Below, piece by piece: positions 1-9,213 of a stretch of 64,000 nucleotides of DNA. The notes beneath the pieces are model-generated. The model saw only the letters and a program-made list of their open reading frames with translations, did not search any database and had not been told where the DNA came from. The position numbers and the translations under genes were made by a program. How positions within the stretch are numbered: the stretch's first letter is position 1; each line of letters begins with the position of its first letter. Origin of the DNA: DATENM01 sp045807765 (GTDB lineage Bacteria > Acidobacteriota > Blastocatellia > UBA7656); contig JBJMGU010000246.1 of the NCBI GenBank assembly GCA_045807765.1, forward strand, positions 1-64,000, read 5' to 3'.

Positions 1-971
1 TGACGGCGTTCGGGCCGCTGCTCTTCGGCCTGCTGCTTTATAACCTGACTTACATGCCGACGCTGGCGCTGGTCAACGCCATCTCGTTCCGCCAGATGGA
101 CACGCCGGAGCAGCAATTCCCCAAGGTGCGCGTCTGGGGCACTCTCGGCTGGATCGTCGCCGGCCTGGTCATCTCGTTCATCCTCACGAAGTCTTACGGC
201 GAGGGGGTCGAGCGCACCGCCGTACCTTTGAAGATGGCGGCCCTCGCCTCGTTTATCTTGGGGCTGTACTCGTTCACCTTGCCGAGCACGCCGCCACAGA
301 ACGCCGGCAAGAAGATCAGCGCCGGCGAAGTCCTCGGCTTGAAAGCGCTGCGGCTGATGAAGCAGAAGTCGTTCTTCATCTTCGTGCTCTGCTCGCTGCT
401 GATTTCGATCCCGCTAGCCTTTTATTACAGCTTCACCAACCTCTACCTGAACGACCTGGGCATGCAAGGAGTCGCCGCCAAGCAGAGCCTCGGGCAGATG
501 TCGGAAGTCGGTTTCATGATTTTGATGCCGGTCTTCTTTGCGCGGCTCGGCGTCAAGAAGATGCTGCTGGTCGGCATGCTGGCATGGGTAGTGCGCTACG
601 CCTTCTTCGCCACCGGCAACCTCGGCCCGCTCGAATGGATGCTCTATGCCGGCATCCTGCTGCACGGCGTCTGTTACGACTTCTTCTTTGTCACTGGCCA
701 GATTTACGTAGACAAGAAGGCATCGCGCGACGTGCGCGCCAGCGCGCAGGGATTCATCACGCTGGTGACGTATGGCGTCGGCCTCGGACTGGGCACGGTG
801 ATCGCGGGTTATCTCGTCGAAGCGTTTACGAAAACCTCGGCAGCGGGCAGGCCGGTTTATGACTGGAAAGCCATCTGGTGGATACCGGCAGTCTTTGCCG
901 CCGCCGTGGCGCTCTTCTTCGCGTTGACGTTCAATGACCGCAAGGCCGAGCAGGCAGCGCAAGCCGACTAA
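1..971 (+). CDS. MFS permease, nucleoside:H+ symporter (NupG-like), 5'-truncated by window edge
   Basis: The reading frame is open from the first bases of the window (codons begin at base 3), so the start lies upstream; the first internal ATG is at 54. The product is hydrophobic with several membrane segments. The stretch around residues 1-30 (Y-M-P-T-L-A-L-V-N-A-I-S-F, then a Gly/Trp-rich turn) matches the nucleoside:H+ symporter branch of the major facilitator superfamily, which imports nucleosides across the inner membrane. The C-terminal half keeps the typical H-G-x-C-Y-D-F-F-F region before a last pair of helices. A hairpin with a short T-run follows the stop. Family assignment is good; the exact substrate is an inference. 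Confidence 0.8.
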   Translation, partial: TAFGPLLFGLLLYNLTYMPTLALVNAISFRQMDTPEQQFPKVRVWGTLGWIVAGLVISFILTKSYGEGVERTAVPLKMAALASFILGLYSFTLPSTPPQNAGKKISAGEVLGLKALRLMKQKSFFIFVLCSLLISIPLAFYYSFTNLYLNDLGMQGVAAKQSLGQMSEVGFMILMPVFFARLGVKKMLLVGMLAWVVRYAFFATGNLGPLEWMLYAGILLHGVCYDFFFVTGQIYVDKKASRDVRASAQGFITLVTYGVGLGLGTVIAGYLVEAFTKTSAAGRPVYDWKAIWWIPAVFAAAVALFFALTFNDRKAEQAAQAD

Positions 972-993
972 AAGTAATCAACTGCACAAGACG

Positions 994-1028
994 AAAGCGC
1001 GGGGCGTTGCTGTCCCGCGCTTTTCTTC
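994..1028 (+). terminator. Intrinsic-type terminator after the permease
   Basis: A perfect 10-bp stem AAAGCGCGGG/CCCGCGCTTT with a 10-nt loop (994-1023) is followed by TTCTTC. It lies 22 bases after the permease stop and directly before the ribosome binding site of the next gene. Confidence 0.6.
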
Positions 1029-1037
1029 GGAGAGCTT

Positions 1038-2063
1038 ATGCGACTGGGACTCAACTTTGGCTACTGGGGCTCTGGCCCCGCCAACAACATTCAGCTTGCG
1101 CAAGAAGCCGAGCGGCTCGGTTACGATTCGCTGTGGACGGCGGAAGCATGGGGATCAGACGCCGTAAGTCCGCTCGTATGGCTGGCGGCGCGAACCGAAC
1201 GCATCCGCGTCGGCACGGCCATCATGCAGATACCTGCGCGCACGCCGGCGATGGCGGCGATGACCGCCGCGACGGTCGACCTGTTGACCGGAGGCCGCTT
1301 TCTCTTAGGACTCGGCGTGTCGGGGCCACAGGTCGTCGAAGGCTGGCACGGCGTCGTCTATGGAAAACTACTGACGCGAACGCGCGAATACGTCCATATC
1401 GTGCGAACGATCTTGAAGCGCGAGGGACCGCTTGAACACCACGGCGAGTACTATGACATCCCGGTCAGCGGCGGCACCGGTTTGGGCAAGCCGCTTAAGC
1501 TGATCGTCCACCCCTTGCGCCCGGACATTCCCATCTACCTGGCGGCGATTGGCCCAAAGAATGTCGCGCTCGCGGCAGAGATTGCCGATGGCTGGCTGCC
1601 GGTTTTCTTCTCCCCGAAGCGCATGGAGGTCTTTCGCGCCTCGCTCGACGAAGGGCTGGCGCGGCGCACCGATGGCAAGACGCTTGATGATCTCGACATC
1701 GCGCCGACGGTCTCGGTGGTGATGGGCGATGACGTGAATGCTTGCCGGCAGCAGGTCAAGCCGAACCTCGCGCTCTACGTCGGCGGCATGGGAGCGCGCG
1801 GCAAGAATTTCTATAACGATCTGGCGCGGCGTTACGGTTATGAAGACGCGGCAACGCGAATTCAGGATTTGTACCTCAGCGGCAAGAAGCATGAAGCTAT
1901 CGCCGCCGTGCCGGACGAGCTGGTTGATGAAGTCGCGCTCTGTGGCCCGCGCGAGCGCATCAAAGATCAACTGGCGATGTGGCGTGAGGCCGGCGTCAAG
2001 ACGTTGATCTGCGGTACGTCGAGCCTTGATGCGGTGCGCGCCGTCGCCGAGCTGGCGTCATAA
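1038..2063 (+). CDS. LLM-class F420-dependent oxidoreductase
   Basis: A luciferase-like monooxygenase fold protein of 341 aa, the usual length for single-domain F420-dependent LLM enzymes, which are soluble TIM-barrel oxidoreductases using a deazaflavin or FMN. The N-terminal strand (R-L-G-L-N-F-G-Y-W), the E-A-E-R-L-G-Y-D-S-L-W segment at about residues 26-36, the G-T-A-I-M-Q-I-P strand and the G-R-F-L-L-G-L-G-V-S-G motif near residue 90 are diagnostic of the family. GGAGAG sits 4 bases before the ATG and fixes the start. It appears monocistronic, with a terminator in front and a heptamer hairpin behind. The substrate cannot be read from the sequence. Confidence 0.88.
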   Translation: MRLGLNFGYWGSGPANNIQLAQEAERLGYDSLWTAEAWGSDAVSPLVWLAARTERIRVGTAIMQIPARTPAMAAMTAATVDLLTGGRFLLGLGVSGPQVVEGWHGVVYGKLLTRTREYVHIVRTILKREGPLEHHGEYYDIPVSGGTGLGKPLKLIVHPLRPDIPIYLAAIGPKNVALAAEIADGWLPVFFSPKRMEVFRASLDEGLARRTDGKTLDDLDIAPTVSVVMGDDVNACRQQVKPNLALYVGGMGARGKNFYNDLARRYGYEDAATRIQDLYLSGKKHEAIAAVPDELVDEVALCGPRERIKDQLAMWREAGVKTLICGTSSLDAVRAVAELAS

Positions 2064-2064
2064 A

Positions 2065-2169
2065 AAATGATGAATGAGAAATGATGAATGATGAACTGCC
2101 GGAGTTTGCGTCCACCGCAATGGGACTTGTCTCCTTAATTCATCGTTCATCATTCATACTTCATCATTT
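2065..2169. repeat. Heptamer inverted array A (AATGATG units)
   Basis: The left arm 2065-2095 contains four tandem 7-bp units (AATGATG, AATGAGA, AATGATG, AATGATG). The right arm 2139-2169 is its inverted partner, also four units, and 26 of 31 positions are complementary. The 43-base centre has no obvious content. The array lies between convergent genes, and its right arm encodes the last residues and the stop codon of the minus-strand gene ending at 2150. Confidence 0.85.
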
Positions 2170-3502
2170 CCTTCATGCCGTCATTTTCGATGCCGGTGAA
2201 GCTGTCGCCGGGGAACAACCCGAGCCACTTATCTGACGAGGGCGTTAAAAACAACGTCGCATAAACCCGCTCGTTCAAGGCCGCCAGGTCGTCTGCTGCC
2301 GCCGCATCCGCCAGCCACTCGTGCAGCGTCCGCCGAAAGAGATATTCATTACGCACCGTGTCTATTGCGATGGCTCGCTCAAGCGCCGTAAGAGTGCGCT
2401 GCCATTCGCCGTCGTTGGCGAACCGCGAAAGGTTCTTGCTGCGAACCAGCGCGCGGCTTGCGGCATCAAGCCTCGCTTCCTCGGCGTGCAAGGCGGCGAG
2501 GCGCGCCCAGCCGGCGTCTTCGGGCTGCGCGTCGAGCAGGCGCGGCGCAGTCGAGATGCCGCGCAGGATGGGCCGTTCGGCGACGAGCATCTTGGTCATA
2601 GCGGCGCGGGCGGCGACTTCGGCGCGCGGTGGGCGGGTGGGCTCCGTACTCGCTGGTGCTGCCGCTTGCGGCGCGGCCAGCTTGACGCCGGCCCGCGCCA
2701 GATCGTTCGGCCACTCCACAGCAAGCTCCTGCAAGCGGGCGTTATGGTAGTCGCGCAGCAAGGCCGCGCGCGCCTCCATCGTCGGCGCAGCCCCTACCTG
2801 ATCCGCAACATTCGCTGCGCGGATCAACTCGCGCAGGAAAGCCTGCGAACCATAGAGTCCCGGCAATGCATCAACTACACGGCCCCGACTATCGAGCACA
2901 TAATGAATGCTGTTGCCGGTCAGCGTGCGCTCAAGCCGCCGGCCATCGCCGAAATCAATCGTCACCCGAGGCACGGGCCGCACCGACTGCCAGTGTAAGA
3001 TATACCTCTCGCGGAGCAGGCGCGAGATTTCTTGATTGGCGTAAAGCGTCAGGCGGAAGAAGCGGCTGTTGGCGCAACTGAGGTCTTCGTCGAGGCGGCC
3101 AAGCAAGCGCAGCGACAAGATCGGCTTGCCGCTCTGTTGCGCCGCCATGCGGGCTTGCTCGAAGTCTGTGTGCCAGTAGAGCGCCGCGGCGAAACTGTCT
3201 TTCTGGCCCGCAATCGCGTCCATCGCTTCGCTGACGCGCCGCCAGGACGGGCTGGCTGCGGGCGCATGCGGCGAAGCGATCTCCAGTCGGCGGGCCTGGA
3301 TGGCGTCGGCGTGCGTCACCAGGAATGCTTCGAGTCCCGCGGCCCCTTCACCGCGCAAGGCATGAATAGCGGTCGCGGCTTCACCGGCATTTTCAGACAC
3401 CGCTTGCCGAGCGAGCGCCGACAAATCGGTTTGCTTGGTATTGGCGAATGCGGAACCGGCAAGAGACAACACGAGCATGACCGCCAGGAGCTTGATAGGC
3501 AT
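2150..3502 (-). CDS. Secreted protein with thioredoxin-like region, function unknown
   Basis: 450 aa from the chosen ATG at 3502, which has GGAGG five bases upstream; a longer frame starting 13 codons earlier lacks this. Residues 1-20 form a clear Sec signal peptide (M-P-I-K-L-L-A-V-M-L-V-L-S-L ending A-F-A). The segment at about residues 110-215 (A-R-M-A-A-Q-Q-S-G-K-P-I-L, later Y-V-L-D-S-R-G-R-V-V-D) resembles thioredoxin-fold proteins that read 'alongside a disulfide', but no CxxC is present, so it is not a classical oxidoreductase. The C-terminal 200 residues are helical and Ala/Arg-rich. The final codons come from a heptamer repeat. Transcribed toward the LLM gene. Confidence 0.6.
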   Translation of the reverse strand: MPIKLLAVMLVLSLAGSAFANTKQTDLSALARQAVSENAGEAATAIHALRGEGAAGLEAFLVTHADAIQARRLEIASPHAPAASPSWRRVSEAMDAIAGQKDSFAAALYWHTDFEQARMAAQQSGKPILSLRLLGRLDEDLSCANSRFFRLTLYANQEISRLLRERYILHWQSVRPVPRVTIDFGDGRRLERTLTGNSIHYVLDSRGRVVDALPGLYGSQAFLRELIRAANVADQVGAAPTMEARAALLRDYHNARLQELAVEWPNDLARAGVKLAAPQAAAPASTEPTRPPRAEVAARAAMTKMLVAERPILRGISTAPRLLDAQPEDAGWARLAALHAEEARLDAASRALVRSKNLSRFANDGEWQRTLTALERAIAIDTVRNEYLFRRTLHEWLADAAAADDLAALNERVYATLFLTPSSDKWLGLFPGDSFTGIENDGMKEMMKYE

Positions 3503-3703
3503 AAGGCCCTCCGCTGTGGTGGGTGAGATGAATCGCCACAATTTGCCGACACAACGCTCTACAGGCTACGAAACGCGCGCTGTCGTGACAGGTTCCTTTT
3601 AGTTCGGATTTCAACTGGATGTAGCGCAATCCAACAGATGGCGCTACACAGCAAACGCTATCGAAAACGGCTCTGGTTCGGGGAAATGGCGAGAGGGATG
3701 TGG

Positions 3704-3733
3704 CGGAGGCCGCACGTTGGCGTGCGGCCTCCG
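3704..3733 (-). terminator. GC-rich hairpin after the small secreted-protein gene
   Basis: A perfect 13-bp stem with a 4-base loop (TTGG at 3717-3720) lies 12 bases beyond the stop of the minus-strand gene 3746-4123. There is no T-tract, so the role as terminator is inferred from position. Confidence 0.5.
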
Positions 3734-3745
3734 TACAGTGGAGAG

Positions 3746-4123
3746 TTATTTGGTGTCGGCCTTCTTGATCGAAGTGATAGTCAGATACTTCTTGCCGTCT
3801 TTTTCGCTCACCGTGCCTTTGATCTCGACGCTCTCGGCGACGAAAGGAATGAGCTTTTCATTCTTGTTCTCGGCGTAGTCGCCTTCAATCGAATAAACGG
3901 TGCTGGTGCCGTCTTCGAGAATCGCCATCTGATTGCCGCGCTTGGCGCACGACAGGGCGCAAGCCTTGTGCTCTTCGCCCTTCTTGCCACCCTTGTCATA
4001 GCACGGCTGATCGATGATCTCGCCCTTGAGCGTCACCTCTTTGTCGCTCGGTGCGGCACTTGCCGCCACCGCCGCGCCGATCAACATCAGCGCCATGCTC
4101 AAATAGATCATTGCTCTTTTCAT
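3746..4123 (-). CDS. Small secreted protein with three cysteines, unknown function
   Basis: 125 aa with a strong signal peptide (residues 1-24, ending A-A-S-A-A). AAAGGAG precedes the ATG. The mature part is a compact, beta-rich domain with Cys residues in C-Y-D-K-G-G and C-A-L-S-C, a short T-S-T-V-Y-S-I-E-G strand and a lysine-rich C-terminal strand. It resembles small OB-like or DUF5818-type periplasmic domains found in Acidobacteriota, but I cannot name it with confidence. It lies upstream of the minus-strand secreted protein and downstream of the TonB receptor, all in the same direction with gaps of 60 and 240 bases. Confidence 0.6.
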   Translation of the reverse strand: MKRAMIYLSMALMLIGAAVAASAAPSDKEVTLKGEIIDQPCYDKGGKKGEEHKACALSCAKRGNQMAILEDGTSTVYSIEGDYAENKNEKLIPFVAESVEIKGTVSEKDGKKYLTITSIKKADTK

Positions 4124-4186
4124 TGTTGCAGTCTCCTTTCAGATTGCGGGTACTTGATTCCTTCCACTGAGCCTGTGCGAATTTCA

Positions 4187-7100
4187 TCAGAACGTCAGCT
4201 TGAATGCAAGCTGAATATTGCGCGGGCCGCCGCCGCCTAAGAACGGGTTGCCAATCCCAACGTCGGGCGTCACCGTGATCGGCAGGAAGCCGATGCCGTG
4301 CCCGGTCACCGGGTCTATGCCGTTGAAGCTGGCATCGGCGGAAAAGCCCGGCAGCAGCGGCGATGAGAAATTCGGGTGGTTGAAGACGTTGAAGATTTCA
4401 GCGCGCAACTGCACCTTGACCCGTTCGGTGATCGGCGTCGTCTTGAAGATTGAAAAATCGAAGTTGCTGTAGCCCGGCCCTTTCAGCGAATTGCGACCTA
4501 AGCTACCAAAGTGCTGCGTGCCCGGTATGCATGAGCCGGCGCTGCCGTCGCCCGTCGGGTCGAGCGTGCAAGGCACTTTGAACGCCGCGAGGTTCAAGAA
4601 ATTGTCCGGCGCGTGCGTGCCGGCATACGGATCGCCGACAATGTCTGGGCGCGGAAAGAATTCGCCGGTGCCGTTGTAGTCGTCAAACAAATTCACATGA
4701 AACGGGCTGCCGGTGCGCAGCGTGACGATGCCGTTCACCTGCCAGCCTTCGCCCACTCTGGGGTGCTTCTTCCACCAGCTCGGTATCTGATAGCTCCACG
4801 TCCAGGTGAAGCGGTGGCGCACGTCAAAGTTCGAGTTGCCGCGCTCCTGGTCGGTGCGAAAGCTGTTGTCCGGCTGTGTGGCATTGGCTACATAATCCTG
4901 GCCGTCCGAGGCGTTGTCTATCGAATGCGACCATGTATAGATCACCTGCGTCGAAAAGCCATGACGGTCGCGCAGCGAGAGACTGGTTTGCAGCGCGTAG
5001 TAGTTCGAGTTCGCCGTCGTTTCCAGGTGGTTGACATAAAAGAAGGTGCCGCCCGACGGCGCGAACGGCCCATTATCAAATGGCCGCGCCGTCGAAACCC
5101 GCGGGTTCACCGGCTGATTGATGTCGCGATAGCGGAATAGCTTGGCGCCCGCCGAGCCGACGTAGCCGACCTCGAAGACGACGTTCTTGAACAGCTCTTG
5201 CTGAATGTTCAGATTGTAGTTCTGCACGTACGGCGTGCGAATGTGGCGGTCAACGGCGAAGACATCCGAATCCAGAAAGTCCGTGAAGATCGGCACCCCC
5301 GGCTGAATCACATCCACGGTCGAAAACGAGAAGAGGATCGGCGACGGGCCGACGGGATTATAAGCCGGGCCGGGGTTAAACGTATTGAACGGCAACTGGC
5401 CGACAAAGAAGTCCTGCGAATACGCGTCGTAGAACAATCCCCAACCGGCGCGCACTACCGTCTTGCCTTTGCCGCTGACGTCCCAGGCCAGGCCGATGCG
5501 CGGCGAAAAGTTGTTCAGGTCGCGCTCGTACAATTTATCAAGCCCTCCGGTGCCGACCTGAACCAGCCCGCGCTGGAGATCAAAGTTGCTCAACAGATTG
5601 TTCTTCTCACCGATGACGCCGAAGTAGTCATAGCGCAGTCCGAGATTGAGCGTCAGCCTTTTGCTCCAGCGGAAGGTGTCTTGCAAGTAACCGGCGTGCG
5701 AGTTCTGAAACGTCTTGCGCCGCGAATCGCCGCGCGCCGCGCGCCCGCCGCTCAAGCTGCCTGAAAGAAAATCTTCGAGCGAAGCGAAGTCGAGCCGCCC
5801 GCGATAGCCTGCGTCAAAGAAGGCATTCACGAAGGTGCGGCGGAATTCATAGCCCATCTTCAAGTCATGGCGTGTGAACTTCCACGACAGGTTATCGATG
5901 AAATGCCAGTTGGTATCGACGCGGGCGCGCGGCACTGAGAGCGTCGCGCCCAGCGACGCCAGCGACGAGCCAAAATTCGGGTCATTGCGGATGCGAATGA
6001 ACGGCAGGCCGAAATCCTGCTGGCCGCTGATGCCTGTGTTCAAGCCAATCGAGCTGGGATCAAAATCGCTGTCTTCAGGAAAGAAACCTTCGTCGAAGCG
6101 GTTGTAACCGAAGCGCGCTTCGTTGACTTTCTGCGCCGACAGGATTTTCAAGTATGACAGCGACACCAGGTGAACCGTCGTTGGCGTAACCGTGTTAAAG
6201 CCCGGCAAGACGTTGCCCGCCAGGATCGCCAGCGGGAACGACTGGTCGCTCGTGCCAAAGTAATAGCGCCCGGTGAGCTGGTTCTTCTCATTGAACGAAT
6301 GATCGAGCTTGGCGATGAAGCTATCCACATTGTTGGTCGCCGGCGCGGTGACGAAGAGATTCGGCGACGGGTCGAACAGCGGCACAGGGTTGTTCGGCGC
6401 CGGCCAGGGGTTGCGCTGGAGCAGCTTGGCAATCACCGGGTTGGTCGCGCCGCCGAGCGCGGCAATCTCGCGCGGGTCAGGCACTCGCGCTACCGAGTTT
6501 AAGCCGACGTCTTCGCGCTGGCCCTCGTAAGCCGTGAACCAGAAGGTGCGGTTGCGAACGAAGGGACCGCCGGCGGCAAAGCCGAATTGATGATTGGTGA
6601 ATTCGGTCTGCGGGTTCGGTTTGGTGTTATAAAAGTTGCGCGCGTCAAACTTATTGTCGCGCAGAAACTCGAACACCGAGCCATGAATGCCGTTGGTGCC
6701 CGACTTGGTAACCAGGTTCACAATCGCCCCGGAGTTGCGTCCGTACTCGGCTTCGAAGTTCGACAGCACCGCCGCTTCGGCAATGGCTTCGACCGGCAAA
6801 ATGGTTGCGGGCGTGCCGAAGACGCCGGCTTCGTTGATGGCCGGCAGGTTGCGATAACCGTCATTCATGTCTGTACCGTCGAGCAGGTAATTGTTCGAGC
6901 GCCCGCGATTGCCGTTGGCGCTGAACAGGCCGAACGAGCCGGGCGAATCGGTTGCCCCCGACGGGTCGCCGGTCGCGCCGGGAACCAGCACCAGGAATTT
7001 CGTGAAGTCGCGCCCGTTGATCGGCAGATCAACCACGGTGTTGCCAGAGATCGTGCCGCCGAGCGTGTTGGCGGTGGTTTCGACCTGCACGGCGTTGGCC

Positions 7101-7477
7101 GTGATGGTCACGGTATCCGAGCCGCCGACCGAAAGCTGCGCATCGGCGCGGCGCTCGCTTGCGACTTCAACACGGACATCGGTGATTGAATAGGCGCGAA
7201 AGCCGGTGGCCTGCACTTTGACTTCATAGCGGCCAATCGGCAATTCAGGCAGCGAATAGTTGCCGGCGTCATCCGTGACGGTAGACCGCTCGATGCCTGT
7301 ATCAAGGTTCCGGGCCGTAACGGTCGCGCCGGCGACAACCGCGCCTTGCGGGTCGGTGACGGTGCCGAGAACCGTGCCGCGAAAAGTTTGTGCCGAGCTA
7401 CGCGGCGCGGCAACCAACAGCAGCACGCAGATGATTGTCAGCGTCGTCGCCAGCGAGCGAAATGGTAATCGTGACAT
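4187..7477 (-). CDS. Oar-like TonB-dependent outer-membrane receptor with carboxypeptidase-regulatory domain
   Basis: 1096 aa from ATG 7477, chosen because AGGAGA lies upstream and the protein then starts directly with a signal peptide (M-S-R-L-P-F-R-S-L-A-T-T). An open frame reaching 7696 only reads through the heptamer repeat and is not a real N-terminus. Domains: signal peptide about 1-28; carboxypeptidase-regulatory Ig-like domain about 30-115 (G-T-V-T-D-P-Q-G-A-V-V-A-G-A-T-V); plug about 130-260 with D-L-P-I-N-G-R-D-F; a large beta-barrel to the C-terminal Phe (F-K-L-T-F). This is the Acidobacteria-type outer-membrane protein family, probably for uptake of glycans, peptides or cofactors. 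Ligand unknown. No TonB/ExbBD genes nearby. Confidence 0.9.
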   Translation of the reverse strand: MSRLPFRSLATTLTIICVLLLVAAPRSSAQTFRGTVLGTVTDPQGAVVAGATVTARNLDTGIERSTVTDDAGNYSLPELPIGRYEVKVQATGFRAYSITDVRVEVASERRADAQLSVGGSDTVTITANAVQVETTANTLGGTISGNTVVDLPINGRDFTKFLVLVPGATGDPSGATDSPGSFGLFSANGNRGRSNNYLLDGTDMNDGYRNLPAINEAGVFGTPATILPVEAIAEAAVLSNFEAEYGRNSGAIVNLVTKSGTNGIHGSVFEFLRDNKFDARNFYNTKPNPQTEFTNHQFGFAAGGPFVRNRTFWFTAYEGQREDVGLNSVARVPDPREIAALGGATNPVIAKLLQRNPWPAPNNPVPLFDPSPNLFVTAPATNNVDSFIAKLDHSFNEKNQLTGRYYFGTSDQSFPLAILAGNVLPGFNTVTPTTVHLVSLSYLKILSAQKVNEARFGYNRFDEGFFPEDSDFDPSSIGLNTGISGQQDFGLPFIRIRNDPNFGSSLASLGATLSVPRARVDTNWHFIDNLSWKFTRHDLKMGYEFRRTFVNAFFDAGYRGRLDFASLEDFLSGSLSGGRAARGDSRRKTFQNSHAGYLQDTFRWSKRLTLNLGLRYDYFGVIGEKNNLLSNFDLQRGLVQVGTGGLDKLYERDLNNFSPRIGLAWDVSGKGKTVVRAGWGLFYDAYSQDFFVGQLPFNTFNPGPAYNPVGPSPILFSFSTVDVIQPGVPIFTDFLDSDVFAVDRHIRTPYVQNYNLNIQQELFKNVVFEVGYVGSAGAKLFRYRDINQPVNPRVSTARPFDNGPFAPSGGTFFYVNHLETTANSNYYALQTSLSLRDRHGFSTQVIYTWSHSIDNASDGQDYVANATQPDNSFRTDQERGNSNFDVRHRFTWTWSYQIPSWWKKHPRVGEGWQVNGIVTLRTGSPFHVNLFDDYNGTGEFFPRPDIVGDPYAGTHAPDNFLNLAAFKVPCTLDPTGDGSAGSCIPGTQHFGSLGRNSLKGPGYSNFDFSIFKTTPITERVKVQLRAEIFNVFNHPNFSSPLLPGFSADASFNGIDPVTGHGIGFLPITVTPDVGIGNPFLGGGGPRNIQLAFKLTF

Positions 7478-7566
7478 CCAGTCTTCTCCTGAGCGGTTTA
7501 GATTCCGGGGACCGATTGCGCCAATTACTGAGGACCCTTCCCTGCGGTTCGATGCGCTTATTCTAA

Positions 7567-7721
7567 AGTGATAGGTGACGAGTGACAAGTGACAGGAAGG
7601 AAGTGACAAGTGATGAGTGATGAGTGAGGAGTCAGAAGAAGGCGCGCTCGACGCCTCGTTCTCCTCACTCATCACTTTCCACTCATCACTCATCACTTCT
7701 TGTCATCTGTCACTCGTCACT
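7567..7721. repeat. Heptamer inverted array B (AGTGAYR units)
   Basis: The left arm 7567-7643 is about eleven 7-bp units in perfect register (AGTGATA, GGTGACG, AGTGACA, AGTGACA, GGAAGGA, AGTGACA, AGTGATG and so on). The right arm 7661-7721 carries the same units inverted, with one 3-base interruption. The centre contains GGCGCG. It occupies most of the space between the divergent TonB-receptor and glycosyltransferase genes. Confidence 0.9.
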
Positions 7722-7746
7722 GGGATAATCAGCGTCCGGTTCGAGG

Positions 7747-9213
7747 ATGAGCAAACCATTAGACAACGCCACGCCCGACGAGATCGTCACGGAGTTCCTG
7801 AGTGAATTCCGCGCGACCGGCAATTACCAGCGCGAGGCGGTTGCGCGACTGATGGCGCTTGCGACAAGCGACCATGCCGAGACCGCGGAACGGGCCACCA
7901 GAGCCTTTTTCGCGTCGCTCATTGAATGGCTGGCCGATTCGTTTTCGCTCGCCAATGTGTCGCTCTATAACCGCGTCTTTGCCCAGGCCATCGAACATTG
8001 CCGCCGGCTTCCGCAGGGCCGCGCGATAGATCAGGCGTTGAATCATTTTGGACTGCTTGACGAAGCCGCTTTGCTCAGCCGCGCCGAAGCGCTGCGCCAT
8101 AGGCAAGCTGGCGCCGGCTTGTGGTCGGCAAACCTGCGCCGCGTCGTCGTGCTATCGCGTGTGACGCTCGGTGCCGACGTCGCCATCACCAGCGTCATCA
8201 TCAACCGCTGTGAGCGTGAATTCCCCGACGCCGAGATGGTTCTCGTCGGTGGGCGCAAAGCCGCCGAGCTTTTTGGCGGTGACCGGCGAATCACCTTCAA
8301 AGAGATCGCGTACCACCGCGGCGGCATGACGATTGAACGTTTGCTGAGCTGGCTCGACGTGATCGAAGTCACGCGAGAGCTGACCGACGGGTTATCGCCG
8401 GGCGAATGGCTGGTGGTTGATCCCGACTCGCGGCTGACGCAACTCGGCCTGTTGCCGGTCAGCGAAGCGGAAGCGAATTACCTTTTCTTCCCGAGCCGCG
8501 AATACGGCGCGGCGACGGCGCAGTCGCTCGGTCAACTGACGGCTGCCTGGCTCGACGAAATTTTTGCTGCGCCACAGCCGACGCTGCCGCGCTTAAGCTT
8601 GCGGCGCGCCGACCTCGATGCGGCGAGTGCGTTGATAACGCGATTGCGGCAAGCGAGTGCCCGGCCCATCGTCACGGTCAACTTCGGCGTCGGCGACAAC
8701 CCGGCCAAGCGCGTCGGCGATGACTTCGAGCCGTCGCTCGTCGCCGAGTTGATCCAGCAGGGCGCAACCGTCATTCTCGACAAAGGCGCGGGCGCGGAAG
8801 AAACACGCCGCGCCGACGTGGTGATTGCTCGCGCCCGACAGATAACAGCGGTCGTCGGACTGACAGAGGATGAGTTGATCAATACGAGCGAGAGCGAGGC
8901 GCGCGCCGCCGGGTTGTTGGTCTGGGATGGGCGCATCGGCATGCTTGCGGCGCTGATTGCGAACAGCGATCTGTACATTGGTTATGATTCGGCGGGCCAG
9001 CACATCGCCGCGGCTGCCGGGACGCCTTGTGTTGATGTGTTTGCCGGCTATAGCTCGCCGCGAATGCTCGACCGCTGGCGGCCCGCGGGCCGCGCCGCCT
9101 CGCCCGCCGTCGCCGTTGATGCGCGGCGCGGCGCGGACGCGGACGGGACGCTTGCAGAGGTTCTGCGCCTCGCGCGCGTGATGCTAGGCGGAGCGGGCAA
9201 TCAATTGAAATAA
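7747..9213 (+). CDS. Glycosyltransferase family 9-like protein (heptosyltransferase-like)
   Basis: 488 aa. The C-terminal half looks like the ADP-heptose-binding lobe of GT9: I-V-T-V-N-F-G-V-G-D-N-P-A-K-R at about residue 310, then G-A-T-V-I-L-D-K-G-A-G-A-E-E, and G-M-L-A-A-L-I-A-N-S-D-L-Y-I-G-Y-D-S-A-G-Q-H-I-A-A-A-A-G-T at about 400-430, which matches the GT9 'S-D-S-G-x-x-H' region with Tyr-Asp-Ser. The N-lobe starts near residue 130 (V-V-L-S-R-V-T-L-G-A-D). An extra helical N-terminal 120 residues precedes it. Likely role is sugar transfer in envelope glycan synthesis, inferred. It overlaps the convergent next gene by 13 bases. Confidence 0.7.
   Translation: MSKPLDNATPDEIVTEFLSEFRATGNYQREAVARLMALATSDHAETAERATRAFFASLIEWLADSFSLANVSLYNRVFAQAIEHCRRLPQGRAIDQALNHFGLLDEAALLSRAEALRHRQAGAGLWSANLRRVVVLSRVTLGADVAITSVIINRCEREFPDAEMVLVGGRKAAELFGGDRRITFKEIAYHRGGMTIERLLSWLDVIEVTRELTDGLSPGEWLVVDPDSRLTQLGLLPVSEAEANYLFFPSREYGAATAQSLGQLTAAWLDEIFAAPQPTLPRLSLRRADLDAASALITRLRQASARPIVTVNFGVGDNPAKRVGDDFEPSLVAELIQQGATVILDKGAGAEETRRADVVIARARQITAVVGLTEDELINTSESEARAAGLLVWDGRIGMLAALIANSDLYIGYDSAGQHIAAAAGTPCVDVFAGYSSPRMLDRWRPAGRAASPAVAVDARRGADADGTLAEVLRLARVMLGGAGNQLK

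Noticed and set aside
7477..7696. Upstream extension of the TonB receptor gene
   Set aside because: It only translates the heptamer array; the real start has a binding site and signal peptide.
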